A stretch of 64,000 bases of DNA from Vanessa cardui (lineage: Eukaryota > Arthropoda > Insecta > Lepidoptera > Nymphalidae), in NCBI RefSeq assembly GCF_905220365.1, contig NC_061129.1, positions 7,130,803 to 7,194,802 on the forward strand, written 5' to 3'. This document shows positions 37,801 through 49,544 of this stretch, piece by piece. The notes under the pieces were generated by a model. The model was not told the DNA's origin. It ran no database searches and saw only the letters and a list, made by a program, of their open reading frames with translations. The position numbers were made by a program, and so were the translations under genes. Numbering within the stretch: the first letter of the stretch is position 1; each line of letters begins with the position of its first letter.

Positions 37801-40800
37801 CAGGCGGGCGACCTGCGGCGCCGCAACCAGGCGCTGGTGCACAACGTGCTGCCGCCGCACGTGGCGCGCCACTTCATGGGCGCGCGCCACCACCACGCCG
37901 ACCTGTACAGCCAGAGCTACGCCGAGGTCGGCGTGCTGTTCGCCTCCATGCCCAACTTTACAGGTCGATATGTGAGGCGAGCCGGAGCGCCGGCGCGATA
38001 CATGACCGCCAGTATTTTCTAATTCCGGTGTTTTTGCTCGTTGCAGAGTTTTACTCGGAAGAGACGGTCAATAATCAAGGCCTAGAATGTTTACGATTTC
38101 TCAACGAAGTTATATCGGACTTCGATCTCGTGAGTATTCGCTCCGACGCTGTAGTCGTTAAAATGCTTCCTTTGAAATCGAAAGTATTTTTATCAAATAT
38201 CATTCACGTTTCAGCTGCTAGAAGACGCCAAATTCAGCAAGGACATCATAAAAATAAAAACAATAAGCTCTACATACATGGCTGCGTCAGGCCTAAACCC
38301 CACTCGACAGATGCAGGTATATATATGTACTTCTACGTATTTTTAAAGCAAGATAATTATATTATTAAAATGCATACAAACACAATTATATATACTGTCC
38401 ATAAAGTAATTTTTTTAAAATTCAATTTGAATAAAATTATGATTCAATATGTTTATTTAGTAATAAATATCGTAATAAAGTGAGCGTAAAATAGTTGACC
38501 ACAAAAAGTACCCCCTTAATTAAATTGATCTGTAGCCTACTAAAATAAAACATAATTATATTAATTGATAATAATGTTAATAAAATTAATTATTAATTTA
38601 TAATAATGAAATATATATATATATATATATACGTTTTATATATTGTTATTATATGATTATAATCCAACTAAATTTGGTAAACTGTGTACAAAAAAGAGTT
38701 AGAATTTGTTTTAGTATAGTGTTTAAAAGAAAACGTGAAATAAGTCTAGATAATGTGTGACTCAAATTAGTAGTCGTTACAGATGGACGCGAAAAATAAA
38801 CGCTAATAGTTTTCTTTGATTTTTTTACTGTCTATTACGACTGTGTACGGAGATAACTTTTATGGATATTTATATTTTACAAATGAAACATCAATTAATA
38901 CTGCTTCGCATACTTTTATTTATATATTACTCATGTAGTTATATACCCAGTATATATAATCATAATAGCTTTTAATACCTAGCCGTATACAGATGGGATA
39001 TCCCACCAGAGAATTTTTTAAGAAACACAGTTTTTTTATAGTATCCGAGTTTTTAGGTTACCTGCATTCCCCACACTCTCATTTTACCTCGATCACGACA
39101 CACTTTCTGTGTAACCCTGAACCAAAAAATGTCTACAATGAATCAACGGAAAACCTCATTTTGAGTCGAGATTTTTGTGTCAAATCGCTAATAATTTCCA
39201 GAAACTATGACAAAAATACTATAATATCGGCAACAAAAGCTTACGTATTACGGCCAAAATAGTTCAAACTATAAATATAAGAAATTGTTATATTTTTTTA
39301 CAGTTACCTACTGCATACTGAACTTGACACTCTCTACCAAAAAGTAACTAAACTAAACTTTTAACGAAAGGCCGTAACAAATATACTTATTAGTAACGAA
39401 GCAACAAGAACTACTCTAAATTAACTGCTTTAAAAAGGTGAAATAGTAAAATTAACTTTCTTAATTAGATAAATGACAAACATTGCTAAAATATACTTAC
39501 ATAGTTATTGATTTTCTTAAAGCTGCATTAAATATATTTTAATACTCTTATGCATAATTTTGACATTAAAAATGTATAATATGAATTTGCATACGAATAA
39601 TTTGTATTTTTGTCTGTACCTGTAATGGATAAACTCAAAAACTACTAAGCCTATTCCAAAAATTCTTTCACCATAAAAAGGTACATTTACCCTGAGTAAC
39701 ATAGGCTATATTTATGGGTAGAAAAGATTAGGGATGCTTGCTAAAACTTAAGTATACGTTACTAACCAAGGTGTATAAAAAGTACCGTAATACATCATAC
39801 GTCGCGCTGCGGAAAGTATTGATGATAGAAAAAAATCTCTCCTTTAAGATTAATTTCGTTAATTAAATAAAAACCGATTGATAAATTCGAATTGTCAGTG
39901 TTAATATATAATGTGCTACTGTATTTATAATAATATAAACATAAAAGGTATAAATATAAAGAAAATCTTGTGTCCACCCGTGCGAAGGAGGGACGGGCCG
40001 TTAATATATAAAAAAAGATAACCATAAAATCTTCATCAATTAAGTACTTACATACTTAAATTCTAAGTTACATCGTCTTAGGTGATGAATTTTGAAAACC
40101 CTTAACATCTGTCATTATATAATTAACATAAGCCCAAATATTTATTTTTACAACAGAAATCACGAATACCATAAAGGTTTTCACTCCCATATGAAGCCTC
40201 TTAGGTGATGAATTTTCAATCCCTTAGTTTGTTCCATAAATAATTCCTGGATAATATTGCTATCCTGTAAGACCGAACGGTTTAATCTCTGCGTTAGTTG
40301 ATCGTTTTTAAAATTATTCTTGTTTTTAATATTTATTCTTGTTTTTATTATTATTAGTTAGTTTTATTATTAGTAGTAGTTGATATTAGTGAGTTTTGAA
40401 CATGTTTCTCAAATAAAATCTCACTTAAGTTTATATGTTTTTTCATAGAGAACTTTTTTTGTCCACGTGTAGATGCTTATTTATGTGATCGTGAGTGTTT
40501 GTATATATTTTTATTATAAATAATGTATATAAAAACTTCCATAACTTTGGTTTTCGAAGGTACTTTTGTACGTATGTTAAACGTATCTTTCTGTATTGAC
40601 ACCACTTAGCCTTCCGACGGAGTTCTGGTCCGCTGGGCGCACTTGGCCTGCTTGGTGGAGTTTGCGCTCGAGTTGCAGCGAGTGCTGGCGGCCATCAACG
40701 AGCAGTCGTTCAACCACTTCGTGCTGCGCATGGGAGTCAACCACGGGCCCATCACGGCCGGCGTCATCGGCGCCAGGAAGCCGCACTACGACATCTGGGG

Positions 40801-43800
40801 CAACACCGTCAACGTGGCCTCGCGCATGGAGAGCACGGGCAAGGCGGGCTGCATACAGGTATCGATGCTTTCTAAATTTCACTTGTCGCGTATCCATCTG
40901 AATTACTAAATAATGTACGATATTATTGAACAAACGTTTTTCTTTTTGTAAAAATACCTGGACAGCTTTAAAACCCTCAATATCATATCGGTTTATTTGT
41001 CGTCGTGTAATTGTTAGAAATTTATAATATTATTTTTAAAAAAATTAAATTCTTCCTCACTCTTTAGGTTAAATGAATGAAATTTGTTTCTTTTCTATAA
41101 ATATGATACGTTGTAAAAGTATAGCTGAAATAAATACGTTTAACCGTGATACGAAAGTTCCAGTGATCTTGATCTCATTATAGCTCAATTATTATCGTTA
41201 CAGTCATAACTAGAGTGTATTTCGCTGGAGATGAAAATGAGACTTTGGCATTCCTAAATTTACACCGCATAATTTTGAGTCTAGTTTTATTCAATTATAT
41301 TTATATACATAAATGTAATGTCATGTACATGTATGTAGTAAATGGATACGATCAATTAGTGCATCCATTTAAATTGTCAGGCGGTTAATACTTATTTGAA
41401 TTAAGTCTTTAAAGACTAATATTGAGCTGTACATACACATTTTTACCAACACTATATAAAAAGTTTATAAGTTAGTTTATAAACAAACTCAAGACGTATT
41501 CGATTTGAGGTGAAAACTACTACTACGATTGGCACTTTCATATCGTGATAGTGCTTTTAGAATATGTATGTTCATATCGTACCGAAGGTTGTCATGGCTA
41601 CCGGTAACAAAATTATAAAAAACTAGCTGCTCCGCGGGATTTAATCATAATGACTGATTTAACTTCGCGGCTCGTAATCTGGAGTTTTATAGTCTCCTCA
41701 ATAAAAACGAATATATACTCGTAAACTACTTTGTTAAGTAATTTGTAAAAATACTCATCAGTAGCAATGATATTCTGTTATTTACATTAACCGGTTTCGG
41801 TTTAAAGTAGAGATGAAGAAATTAATGGTTAATTTAATATGTATGTTTCTAATTATTTAGTAAATAAATTAAACATTTAAGTCAAGAACCAATAGATAAA
41901 AGACAATAAAAAATCTTTAAAAGAATGTACCTTTAAATAGAAGATAAATAAAACCAACTATTTTTTTTTAAACTGTAGTTGTTATAGGCGTTAGTATGGC
42001 AGCATGGATTACAAAGATTTGAATATCAATTGTTTTATAATTTATACGAAAACAATGACGAAAAATCACTATCTTCATTCTTAAGGAAAAGTTTTGAGTT
42101 TTCTCCACCACGTATCTCCAATACGGATTAGCGGCAGATGTTTATTCAACACATGATAGTTTCCTCACGATTTTTGCAGTGTCCGAGCACGAAATAATGT
42201 ATAATAACAAAAACACATAAAGATCCAGTAGTGGTTGCCCAGGCTTGAAACCATAATATTCGGTTAAAATTTAGGTGTTCAAACCACCGGACATTCTCGG
42301 CTTATACAACGACTTATATAATTCATAAAAAATATTTCCGATTTATGTTACGTAGATAAAAATCTTACAATGTACGTAGCATGTGTGTCTGTTTTAAAAA
42401 TAAGTGGTGGTGAATTATTCGTGTATCAATCTCGGTAATATTTGACTTGTTATGGCTATTTTTGTATGACTATTGTATTCATTGGTAAATATGAGTTATT
42501 GACATTAGTAATGTTGATATAAAAGGTTTATTTTAAACTGAGTGTAGGTACTTTAAATAAGTTACTTATGCGTAAGGAATTTATTATTAAATGCTTATGT
42601 AATATTGATTAATTTTATTTATACTTATTTAAATAAAAAAGATATCAGTGGTATTGTGATAATACATCGACGTTGGTTGATATTTATTGTACTTTTTTCT
42701 TATTTTATTGCAAATAGTTTATTTACAGTTTATTTATTGAATGAAATTGATGACATTAAATATATAAAAAATCTCTTAATAAAATATTTAAAAATAAATA
42801 TTGTTTTACGGTTAAGTTAGTTAAGGCCTTTATGTTAATAATTTAATGAAAAATTATGAATTATTTTTACATGTTCAAATTGTTGGAATTTATTAATAAA
42901 AAAACGGATTATTTGTTTAAGGTGACGGAGGAAACGTGTCATATTCTGCAAAGTTTCGGCTACTATTTCGAGCAGCGTGGACTTGTGGCCGTCAAAGGAA
43001 AAGGGCAACTTATGACGTATTACTTGCAAGGCAAACGCGAAGGAACTACCGACTTAACAGATAATCCAGTCGTAAGTGCACATTTATCATACATAAATCT
43101 AAATAATTATCTTATTCTAATGACGTGCGCTTATAGTTATATTCTGAACTAAGAATTATTTGTGAACAAATATACAGCTTTCTTTAGTTTTTATACTTAT
43201 ACGGTCTTGATTTAAAAATAGTATTGACTATTGTTTTGCCAAAAATAAATACTATACTTATGCCAATAATATATACTTGTGATAGTAACAATGAAAGAAA
43301 AATAAACAATAACCAACTTTAATTTGATGAATACAATACTCGTATTATATCTTTTATATTTGAAGGTATAAAATTAAAGTAAGAGTCTATAAATATACCA
43401 CGGCTTACGGATACGTCTCCTTTTTTGAGGGGAAATAATCTTTTGAACGATTCATTTATATTCAATAAGTTATGAACCGTATTTTTACAAGATTATGTAA
43501 GTTCTAAATGAAGAAGGGATGCAAATAAAACAGTAGTTGCTCATTAATAACATAAGTTTGTCAATATATTAAATAGCGATAAATTTATACATCCTGCCTG
43601 AAATGCCACAATTATATAATACATAAATACGATATAAATTTATGAATTGATAAATATATTTGCTGAATTTTAGTACAAAAATAAGTACCTTGTCACAGGT
43701 TTAAGTTTACCTTTACTTCTCGTACTTATAAAATGATTATAATTGTTTCCATAAAAATGATTCATATTATTTTGGATATACAAAAAGAAAAATCAATATC

Positions 43801-46800
43801 AATAGCGTTTCCTCAAAGTAGTATGCCATAATTCAAATGTAATTACTAAATTGCCTAACCATGTAAGCTGCAAAGCTTACTCGTTAAGGACGCCAAATGA
43901 TTATTTAAATTTGGTTTCGAATTATTCTTGACAGTACTATAGCATCATCATCAACATTAAGATCACTATTTTTTAGTGATGTTTAATTGTTTTATTTTTA
44001 TTAGGTAAATTAAAAAAAACACATTCTATTTTGTATAATAGGTTGGGGAAAAGTTTCTTCGTATTTTATATGAAAATTCAAAAAGTTTTTTTTATAATTT
44101 ATTTACATTTGACTAAAGTATGTAGGTGCCATTTTGTTCCATAACTTTTGCCATCTTGTTGGTAGTGACATGATCCCATTGCTGTAAAAATTTTGGGGCT
44201 TCTGATCGAAAAACTGCGACGAGTAGTTTTGGCAGTCCTCTCGTGATGTTAACCTGACACTGCCTAAGGAATTCTGCAGAGACCGAAACAGATGAAAATC
44301 TGAAGGTGCAAGGTCAAGACTATACGGCGGATGCATTAATACCTCCCAGCCAAACTCTCGTAATTTTTGTTGAGTGGCTAAAGATGTGTGAGGTCTAGCG
44401 TTGTCATGGTGAAAAACCACACCCCTTCTGTTAATCAATTCTGGCCGCTTTCTCTCAATTTCTTGCTTCAATCTCATTAATTGTTCGCAATACAGTTCTG
44501 AATCGATGGTCCTGCCGGGCAGTAAAAGCTCATAATGAATGATGCCCTTCCAATCCCACCATACACACAGCATTACCTTTTTGCGAGTTAATCCGGGTTT
44601 TGCCACAGTCTGTGAAGCTTGACCGGCCTTTGACCACGATCTTTTTCGCACGTTCTTGTCGTATGTGATCCACTTTTCATCACCAGTTATCAGCTTCTTC
44701 AAAAATAGTTCGGTTTCATTACGTCGTAATAAAGAATCATAAATGATGAGTACACGGTTCACTAGGTTTCTTTCAGTGAGTTCATGAGGCACCCATATAT
44801 CGAGCTTTTTGGTGTACCCAGCTTTATTCAAATGAGTCAAAACCGTTTTGTGGTCAATTGCCAGTTCTTCAGCTACATCGTAACTACTAATATGCCGATA
44901 TTGCTCCACTTTTTCAAAAATGGTATCAATTTTGTCCGTAACAGGGCGACCAGAGCGAGATGCATCTTTGATATCAAAATTTCCGGCTTGAAAACGCTTA
45001 AACCAAACTTGCGCTACTCTCACAGATACTGCATTAGGTCCATAAACATCACAAATTTTTTTCGCGGCTTGAGTTGCATTTTTACCTTTTTTATAGTAAA
45101 ATTTTAAAATGTATCGAATTTCTTCTTTAGATTCACTCATTTTAACAACAACAAAAACAAATGAAAATCACACAAATTCCTAATTTGAATTTGGAAGTGC
45201 CTTCTTTAAAATTAAAACTTTTTAATCATACCAAAACCAGCCAGATACAAATGGTATAGCCAAAGAGATTTTATTACAAGTTCATACATACTATATGCGA
45301 AAAGACTTTTTCCCCAACCTAATATGTCAGACTGTTAGAAATCGGAGATAACTAATGCATTGTTTGGATCTTCTCTTTTAATCTTAAAATTACAAAGCCA
45401 ATAACAATAAGTCAGAAATACATTTAACATACAGAGGATGTTCATATTTCAACGCTAAAAATAGACAAGGGCCTAAATTGATCCTTGGTCGACAGAACGA
45501 TAAACATAATACATAAGACGTATAGCCGGTTAAGACACACTAATGTAGGATTTTGTGTAATTTCGATTTTAAAGGGTCTCCCTTAAAGCCAATTGACCCG
45601 TGTAAACCTTTTGACCTACACACAGTTGCAGTTATTATGTAGCAGTGTATGAGATCTTTTACAACAACAACAACAGTCTGTAAATTCCCACTGCTGGGAT
45701 AAAGGCCTCCTCTCCCTTTGTGGAGAAGGTTTGGAACATATGGTATAGGTTGGTGGAATACACATGTGGCAGAATTTCTCTGAAATTTGTCACATGCAGG
45801 TTTCCTCACGATGTTTTCCTTCACCGCAGAGCACGAGATGAATTATAAAGACAAATTAAGCACATGAATCAGCGGTGCTTGCTTGGGTTTGAACCCGCAA
45901 TCATCGGTTAAGATGCACGCGTTCTTACCACTGGGCCATCTCTTTTACATGTATATGATTTGTGAATGGCGGTGGTGGCACTTGCAAACTCGGGATATTC
46001 ACATTGAATTTGGGAAATTCGACGAAGTATTATGGTTATATTTGTAGAGGAATGTTATAGAGCTAAAGTGATCGATGTCAAAATATTGTCGCTCTTGCCG
46101 CGAAATAATCTGGGCAAGTTTATACTTTGCAGTCGAAATGATTGTCGTTTCAAAACCGTATCTATAGAGGACCGGTCACGCACGGTCACGGGACGCCGCC
46201 TGAGCATGTAAAAAGGCACTAAGGAATAAATATTGTCATAAGCAACATTAGGTCTCTCATACAAAAATTAGACACTTTAAGTACATTTTATGTGCACACA
46301 AAGCATGTTTTTTTTTTTATATGCATATCGCTATATGCTAAAAAAAAAACAAAAAGATGTCTGATAATAAGCGTTCATTTGTTTTTTTCACGTGTTCTCG
46401 AAATATAAGTAATATTTAAATTTGATATATGTTGTTATTTACTGTTTGTTATAATTATACCCTTATTGTTGTAAATACAAATATTATTTCACTTAACCCC
46501 GACCTGAATGTGGTTTAGATTGGATGAATCTAACACCTTGAATAAGATGCTTCTGTTTAGATTACGTACATTTGTTATTATATTAATTTAATATTGATAT
46601 GAAATAATATACTACCCACTAACCTATTTGCAAGGCGCTCTGATTCATGTTCTAATTTCAAAATATAATATGATAACTGAATTATATACTTATTAAATGG
46701 TTGGATGATAAGTGTAGGTGCAAATGTAATAAATACTGAATTACATTACAACATAAGACTTGCAAAACGAAGTCAGCAGCATAATTAATATTGTCACGCG

Positions 46801-47594
46801 CTCTTTAGCAAGGCAGCGGTTTGTCTAATTTCCCTTTTATGTATGTTTTATTTTATGTATTTATTGTTATTTCGCATTGATGTTTAGGAGTCATACTAAG
46901 CAAGAAAGAAAAACTTGAAGAGCTGGAAAACTGGTCGCTACGATCCGGACAGTCTACCCGGACAGGCCGACTTGTCTCTGTCGCCCTATCCGGATAGGCA
47001 GTCCGGACTGTTGTCGCAATACTGTTAAAGAAAAGGACTCGAAGCAGACGAAGAAAAAACAAAAATATGTACCAATTAACTCTACACCTCAGGATATTAA
47101 GTGGTTTTAATCGTTACAATTGAAATAAAATTATTGTTAATGGCAATTAATCCGCTTAATTGTACCAACATCTGTGCCTAGATAATTTCCATTTATATTA
47201 TTCAGCGTAATTAAAAAACAAATGAATATTTATGTTACGTAATTACTGCAACAAAATTTGTAGATGCATTTTATTATTTACAGATTGAAATTGTATGATG
47301 ATGTTATCAATTTTTGACGTAATGTTCAAATTCATTATTTTTGCGGAAATGCTTGTGTATGCGTTAATTTGTTACTGTGTTTTATTGTATACATAAAATT
47401 AAAAATCATCAAACAAAAATCATGGTACTTTTTTAGATGTACTAAATTGTATTTTCTGAATATTTCAGATGGATGAGCAATGTGAAGCAAGTGCTAGAGA
47501 TGCTTTGTTAGCGAACGGTGGATCGAATGCCGTCGCGAGCTCTCCGCAGCAGCACAGTCGAGGAGAGCTCGCACACCCGCTGCTGCCTACATAG
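28900..47594 (+). CDS. Ac3: Adenylyl cyclase type 3 (Ac3), 20 exons, ~1069 aa
   Basis: Exons 28900-29445, 29525-29674, 29951-30066, 30148-30259, 30341-30468, 30821-30979, 32253-32391, 33362-33463, 33733-33824, 34220-34475, 34901-34984, 36807-36911, 37233-37444, 37598-37673, 37741-37963, 38047-38129, 38215-38316, 40610-40858, 42922-43071, 47469-47594. The enzyme makes cAMP from ATP at the plasma membrane. It has two six-helix membrane blocks and two cyclase domains. C1 carries both metal Asp residues (ILYADIVGF D276, LGDCYYC D320). C2 carries IKTI K876, HYDIWGNTVNVASRM (D956, N963, R967) and VKGKG. The C1b linker is very acidic. NATS before the last helix is a likely extracellular N-glycosylation site. 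Wording such as MSRHENV, NVLPPHVARHF and FLNEVISDFD matches type 3 best. An in-frame TAG at 28885 fixes the start. Confidence 0.93.
31062..31137. ncRNA. Near-perfect long hairpin in Ac3 intron 6 (pre-miRNA-sized)
   Basis: The arms 31062-31096 and 31102-31137 pair over about 35 bp, with one substitution and one single-base bulge, around a loop of about 5 bases. The arm core is ACTCAATGCATATGTAT. The size fits a pre-miRNA or hairpin-siRNA stem, but the pairing is more perfect than most miRNAs. It may equally be a palindromic MITE remnant. Expression is unknown. Confidence 0.4.
31175..31345 (+). mobile_element. Helitron-like non-autonomous repeat fragment in Ac3 intron 6
   Basis: It opens TTTTTGTCTGTCTGTCAG, contains GGAACGGCTGGATCGATTTT and AAGGAGTAACTTAGGCTAC, and ends CGCGGGCACAGCTAGT. 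The end has a GC-rich stretch followed by CTAG-T, as Helitron 3' ends do. This repeat wording is common in Lepidoptera genomes. Confidence 0.55.
31381..31480 (+). repeat. Diverged fragment of repeat family M in Ac3 intron 6
   Basis: GTGGTGGTAGTGCTTTTTG, then GGTTGGTATTACTTACTCAC and a CTGCTGCAA-like continuation parallel the start of the 49545 copy. Strongly decayed. Confidence 0.45.
32392..33361. other. Ac3 intron 7
   Basis: AT-rich intron of 970 bp. Nothing recognised inside. It ends in tandem possible acceptors at 33361 and 33367. Confidence 0.5.
34985..36806. other. Ac3 intron 11
   Basis: 1.8-kb AT-rich intron. The only structure seen is the inverted-repeat-bounded segment at 35437-35720. 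Confidence 0.5.
35437..35720. repeat. Short TIR element (~284 bp) in Ac3 intron 11
   Basis: The left end TAAACAGATATGTTAT and the right end ATAGCATATCTGTTTA are near-perfect inverted repeats of about 17 bp. The interior repeats CGTATTAC/TACGTAAT words and contains matching GTTTTAATTACG-type half-sites. Non-coding. A MITE is the likeliest reading. Confidence 0.5.
38317..40609. other. Ac3 intron 17
   Basis: 2.3-kb AT-rich intron with an (AT)n tract at about 38606-38632 and one decayed Helitron-like or LINE-like repeat (39585-40005). No coding region is supported. Confidence 0.5.
39585..40005 (+). mobile_element. Decayed Helitron-like repeat in Ac3 intron 17
   Basis: TTTTTGTCTGTACCTG, then AACTCAAAAACTACT, GAGTAACATAGGCTATATTTA, and a terminal CACCCGTGCGAAGGAGGGACGG. 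The same terminal words occur at 53311, and the same body words at 31175. Diverged; the boundaries are approximate. Confidence 0.45.
41627..41700 (-). mobile_element. Helitron-like 3' end, reverse, in Ac3 intron 18
   Basis: On the plus strand it begins ACTAGCTGCTCCGCGGGATTT. Reversed, this gives a CCGCGGAGCAGCTAGT end, matching the CTAG-T ends at 31342 and 53338. Confidence 0.4.
42100..42298 (-). mobile_element. Ancient SINE copy in Ac3 intron 18
   Basis: It follows the order of the young SINEs (CCACCACGTATCTCCAATACGG, GTTTCCTCACGA, GAGCACGAAAT, CACATAAAGATCCAGTAGTGG, GGTTAAAATT, CCACCGGACATTCTCGG) with many substitutions and a missing tail. Confidence 0.7.
44041..45319 (-). mobile_element. 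Full-length mariner transposon (1279 bp)
   Basis: Terminal inverted repeats start GGTTGGGGAAAAAGTCTTTT (right end, read inward). The left end is the same with a few changes (GGTTGGGGAAAAGTTTCTTC). It is flanked on both sides by the TA target duplication (44039-44040 and 45320-45321). It lies antisense to Ac3 inside intron 19. It contains one uninterrupted transposase frame. Confidence 0.95.
44103..45140 (-). CDS. Mariner transposase, DD34D, 345 aa
   Basis: Cut-and-paste transposase of the Tc1/mariner superfamily. The N-terminal half has two helix-turn-helix DNA-binding regions (about residues 1-105) joined by the SRSGRP linker, then WVPHELTE at 116-123. The catalytic triad is D154 (TGDEKW), D246 (HHDNARPH) and D281 (LAPSDFHLF), with 34 residues between the last two, as in mariners. 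Length and both termini match an intact member. The usual YSPDLAPSD reads YSLDLAPSD here, one change beside the active site. General wording is nearest to the cecropia-type group, but the subfamily is not certain. No stop or frameshift is present. Confidence 0.93.
   Translation of the reverse strand: MSESKEEIRYILKFYYKKGKNATQAAKKICDVYGPNAVSVRVAQVWFKRFQAGNFDIKDASRSGRPVTDKIDTIFEKVEQYRHISSYDVAEELAIDHKTVLTHLNKAGYTKKLDIWVPHELTERNLVNRVLIIYDSLLRRNETELFLKKLITGDEKWITYDKNVRKRSWSKAGQASQTVAKPGLTRKKVMLCVWWDWKGIIHYELLLPGRTIDSELYCEQLMRLKQEIERKRPELINRRGVVFHHDNARPHTSLATQQKLREFGWEVLMHPPYSLDLAPSDFHLFRSLQNSLGSVRLTSREDCQNYSSQFFDQKPQNFYSNGIMSLPTRWQKLWNKMAPTYFSQM
45661..45942 (-). mobile_element. tRNA-derived SINE, reverse copy in Ac3 intron 19
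   Basis: It starts with (ACA)n, carries the common SINE body, and ends at the A box side. A 9-bp target duplication TCTTTTACA lies at 45655-45663 and 45941-45949. About 20 bp is missing around 45745 compared with other copies. Confidence 0.9.
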
Positions 47595-49005
47595 GATGAA
47601 GCACACACGCACACTAGTCTAGTCTAGCCTAGTCTAGAACCCGTAAACAAGTGCTATCGCACGACGTAAGGTCACGTCTTTAATGAAATTTCTAGCAATC
47701 TTCGGTTGTAATCGAGACTATACAAAACTGTTGACTTTTTTAAAGTTTATTAACTGTGATGTATTACTTCTACTTAATAAGATATTTTTTTACTATAGGC
47801 GTTTCTACTGTCTACTTTTTCACTCATTATATTTAAATATTCATGACTTTAAGCCGACATTAGTAGATTTATCTTAGTATCTCTTCGAGTAACCATTAAA
47901 AGTGCATGTAAATGTCGTAATTCGGCAATGTATTTAAAATAGACTGTTAGTGACATTACTTTTATCACAAATAAAATTCATTTGGTGGCCTTTAGTTTAT
48001 TTTATTAAATTATCTAATTTATTACATAACCTCTTAGTAATACTAACGTCGTAGACAATCGATGTCACATTACATTATCACTTGATAAACTTAACATAAA
48101 CATCTATTTACGATAAATTCTTGCCTAATTATCTTATCGGTATCTGGTAGTAATTAGAAAGTAACGAGTAATGTCTACTATTTACAATTGTATTTAAAAT
48201 ATTCTTCCTCTTGTAATTAATCGCTATTGTTGACGAGCTATCTCGATCTCGATGGTTATGTTAATGCAATTCATTAGCATGTAATTTTCAGATGAATCGA
48301 CTTAAACGTACGACTATTGTTACACGCCACAGATAACAAAAGTATGTCAGATGTTATTTCATATATAGGCTCTACCTACGTTATTTATTTGTGCCGTTAA
48401 TATTACTTCATAAGTCAACGGTAGTGTGATGCAGTCATGCGTGTGCAAGGATACGCGAATCGCAGTTACATAAGATCGGTTTGCGGATAAATTTGTAGTC
48501 GGTGTTGCCTCATCTTCATCTTCGAGTACTAAGTAGCAATATTGTGATATTCTTGTTAGGTGTATAGCTTTATTTGTATCGATGTCGCTTACTTTAGTGT
48601 TAGTTCATCAGGTAGATCGTGCAATAAAATTATATAACTAGAATTTTAGTACAATAGTAGGAATTGTGGTTTTAGTAGTCGCCTAGATACTTTAGCCTAA
48701 GTAGATACATGATATATACTTAAAGTTTTAATAATGAAAGGATCTGTGTAATGTAGAACATTATGCTACGTGGGAAATCTCACGCTTCGACAAATATTTA
48801 GTATTTATTTATTTATATTAGAATTATTCTTGATAATATAGATGTTTATTGTAATACTAAGTCGTCTTATTGAGTTTATTTTTCTTCTAAAACGATATAC
48901 CTTCCTGTGATTGTGACTATTAAGATATTATTTTATACGTGTCCTAGCTCAAGCATTCGAAGGTTTACCACCTTTGTGGCTAATAATGCAAATAAATAAA
49001 GCAAT
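47595..49005 (+). other. Ac3 3' UTR (probable)
   Basis: The sequence downstream of the Ac3 stop is free of the repeats that fill the rest of the region. It ends in overlapping AATAAA signals at 48991-49000, followed by a T-rich stretch. An earlier AATAAA is at about 48623. A 1.4-kb 3' UTR is plausible but not proven. Confidence 0.45.
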
Positions 49006-49404
49006 ACCTCTCATATATTTGGTTTTATTTCGGTCTTATACCTAGGATCTGCTAAAGTAAACAACACTTTTATATAAATGGGTATCATTAAACAAATTAT
49101 TAGAAATTCGAGAAAAGATTCAAACACAATACATGTTTCTGATTCCGTTAATGTAAATAAAACACATATGTATATAAATATAATCCTGTTATCAAAGGAT
49201 TTTAAAGATATTTACATTGATTTGCTGTATTAAATCATAATAACTTTAATTTATGTGTCCATATGCGATTGAACATTTGTATTTTTGACAAAAGTAAAGT
49301 ATAATTTGTAGTGCCCATTAAAAATTCAACTGCTAGCCTTAAACTAGCACGACATGACATTGAATGCGGATTGATAAATAAACTTGTAACAGATTTTCAA
49401 CTGC

Positions 49405-49455
49405 CACATGCAGATTGCACGTTGTTTCTCTTCTTCGCTGAGCACGAAATGAACA
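49405..49455 (-). repeat. SINE fragment
   Basis: CACATGCAGATTGCACG, then TTCTTCGCTGAGCACGAAATGAA, corresponds to the middle of the reverse SINE. The rest is gone. Confidence 0.5.
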
Positions 49456-49544
49456 CAAACGGATGTAAATACTGTTATTTACTTCGATTTATATTATTAT
49501 GGTTCTATCAGTCCCTATTAGTTTTATAATTATTATATTTTACT

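Larger units (their letters stand above)
40859..42921. other. Ac3 intron 18
   Basis: 2.1-kb intron holding a Helitron-like end (about 41627-41700, minus) and a strongly diverged SINE (42100-42298, minus). The acceptor before exon 19 is AAG rather than the usual pyrimidine-AG. Confidence 0.5.
43072..47468. other. Ac3 intron 19 (4.4 kb)
   Basis: This largest intron carries the mariner at 44041-45319 and a full SINE at 45661-45942. The rest is AT-rich. A GC-richer patch with repeated CCGGAC words at 46930-47010 is not identified. Confidence 0.5.

Noticed and set aside
38993..39262. 89-codon ORF in Ac3 intron 17
   Set aside because: No motif, no initiation context, and it lies in an intron of repeat remnants.
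46870..47062. Possible exon between the Ac3 exons at 42922 and 47469
   Set aside because: The frame has no splice-compatible ends and would interrupt the phase-0 join that gives a normal cyclase C-terminus.
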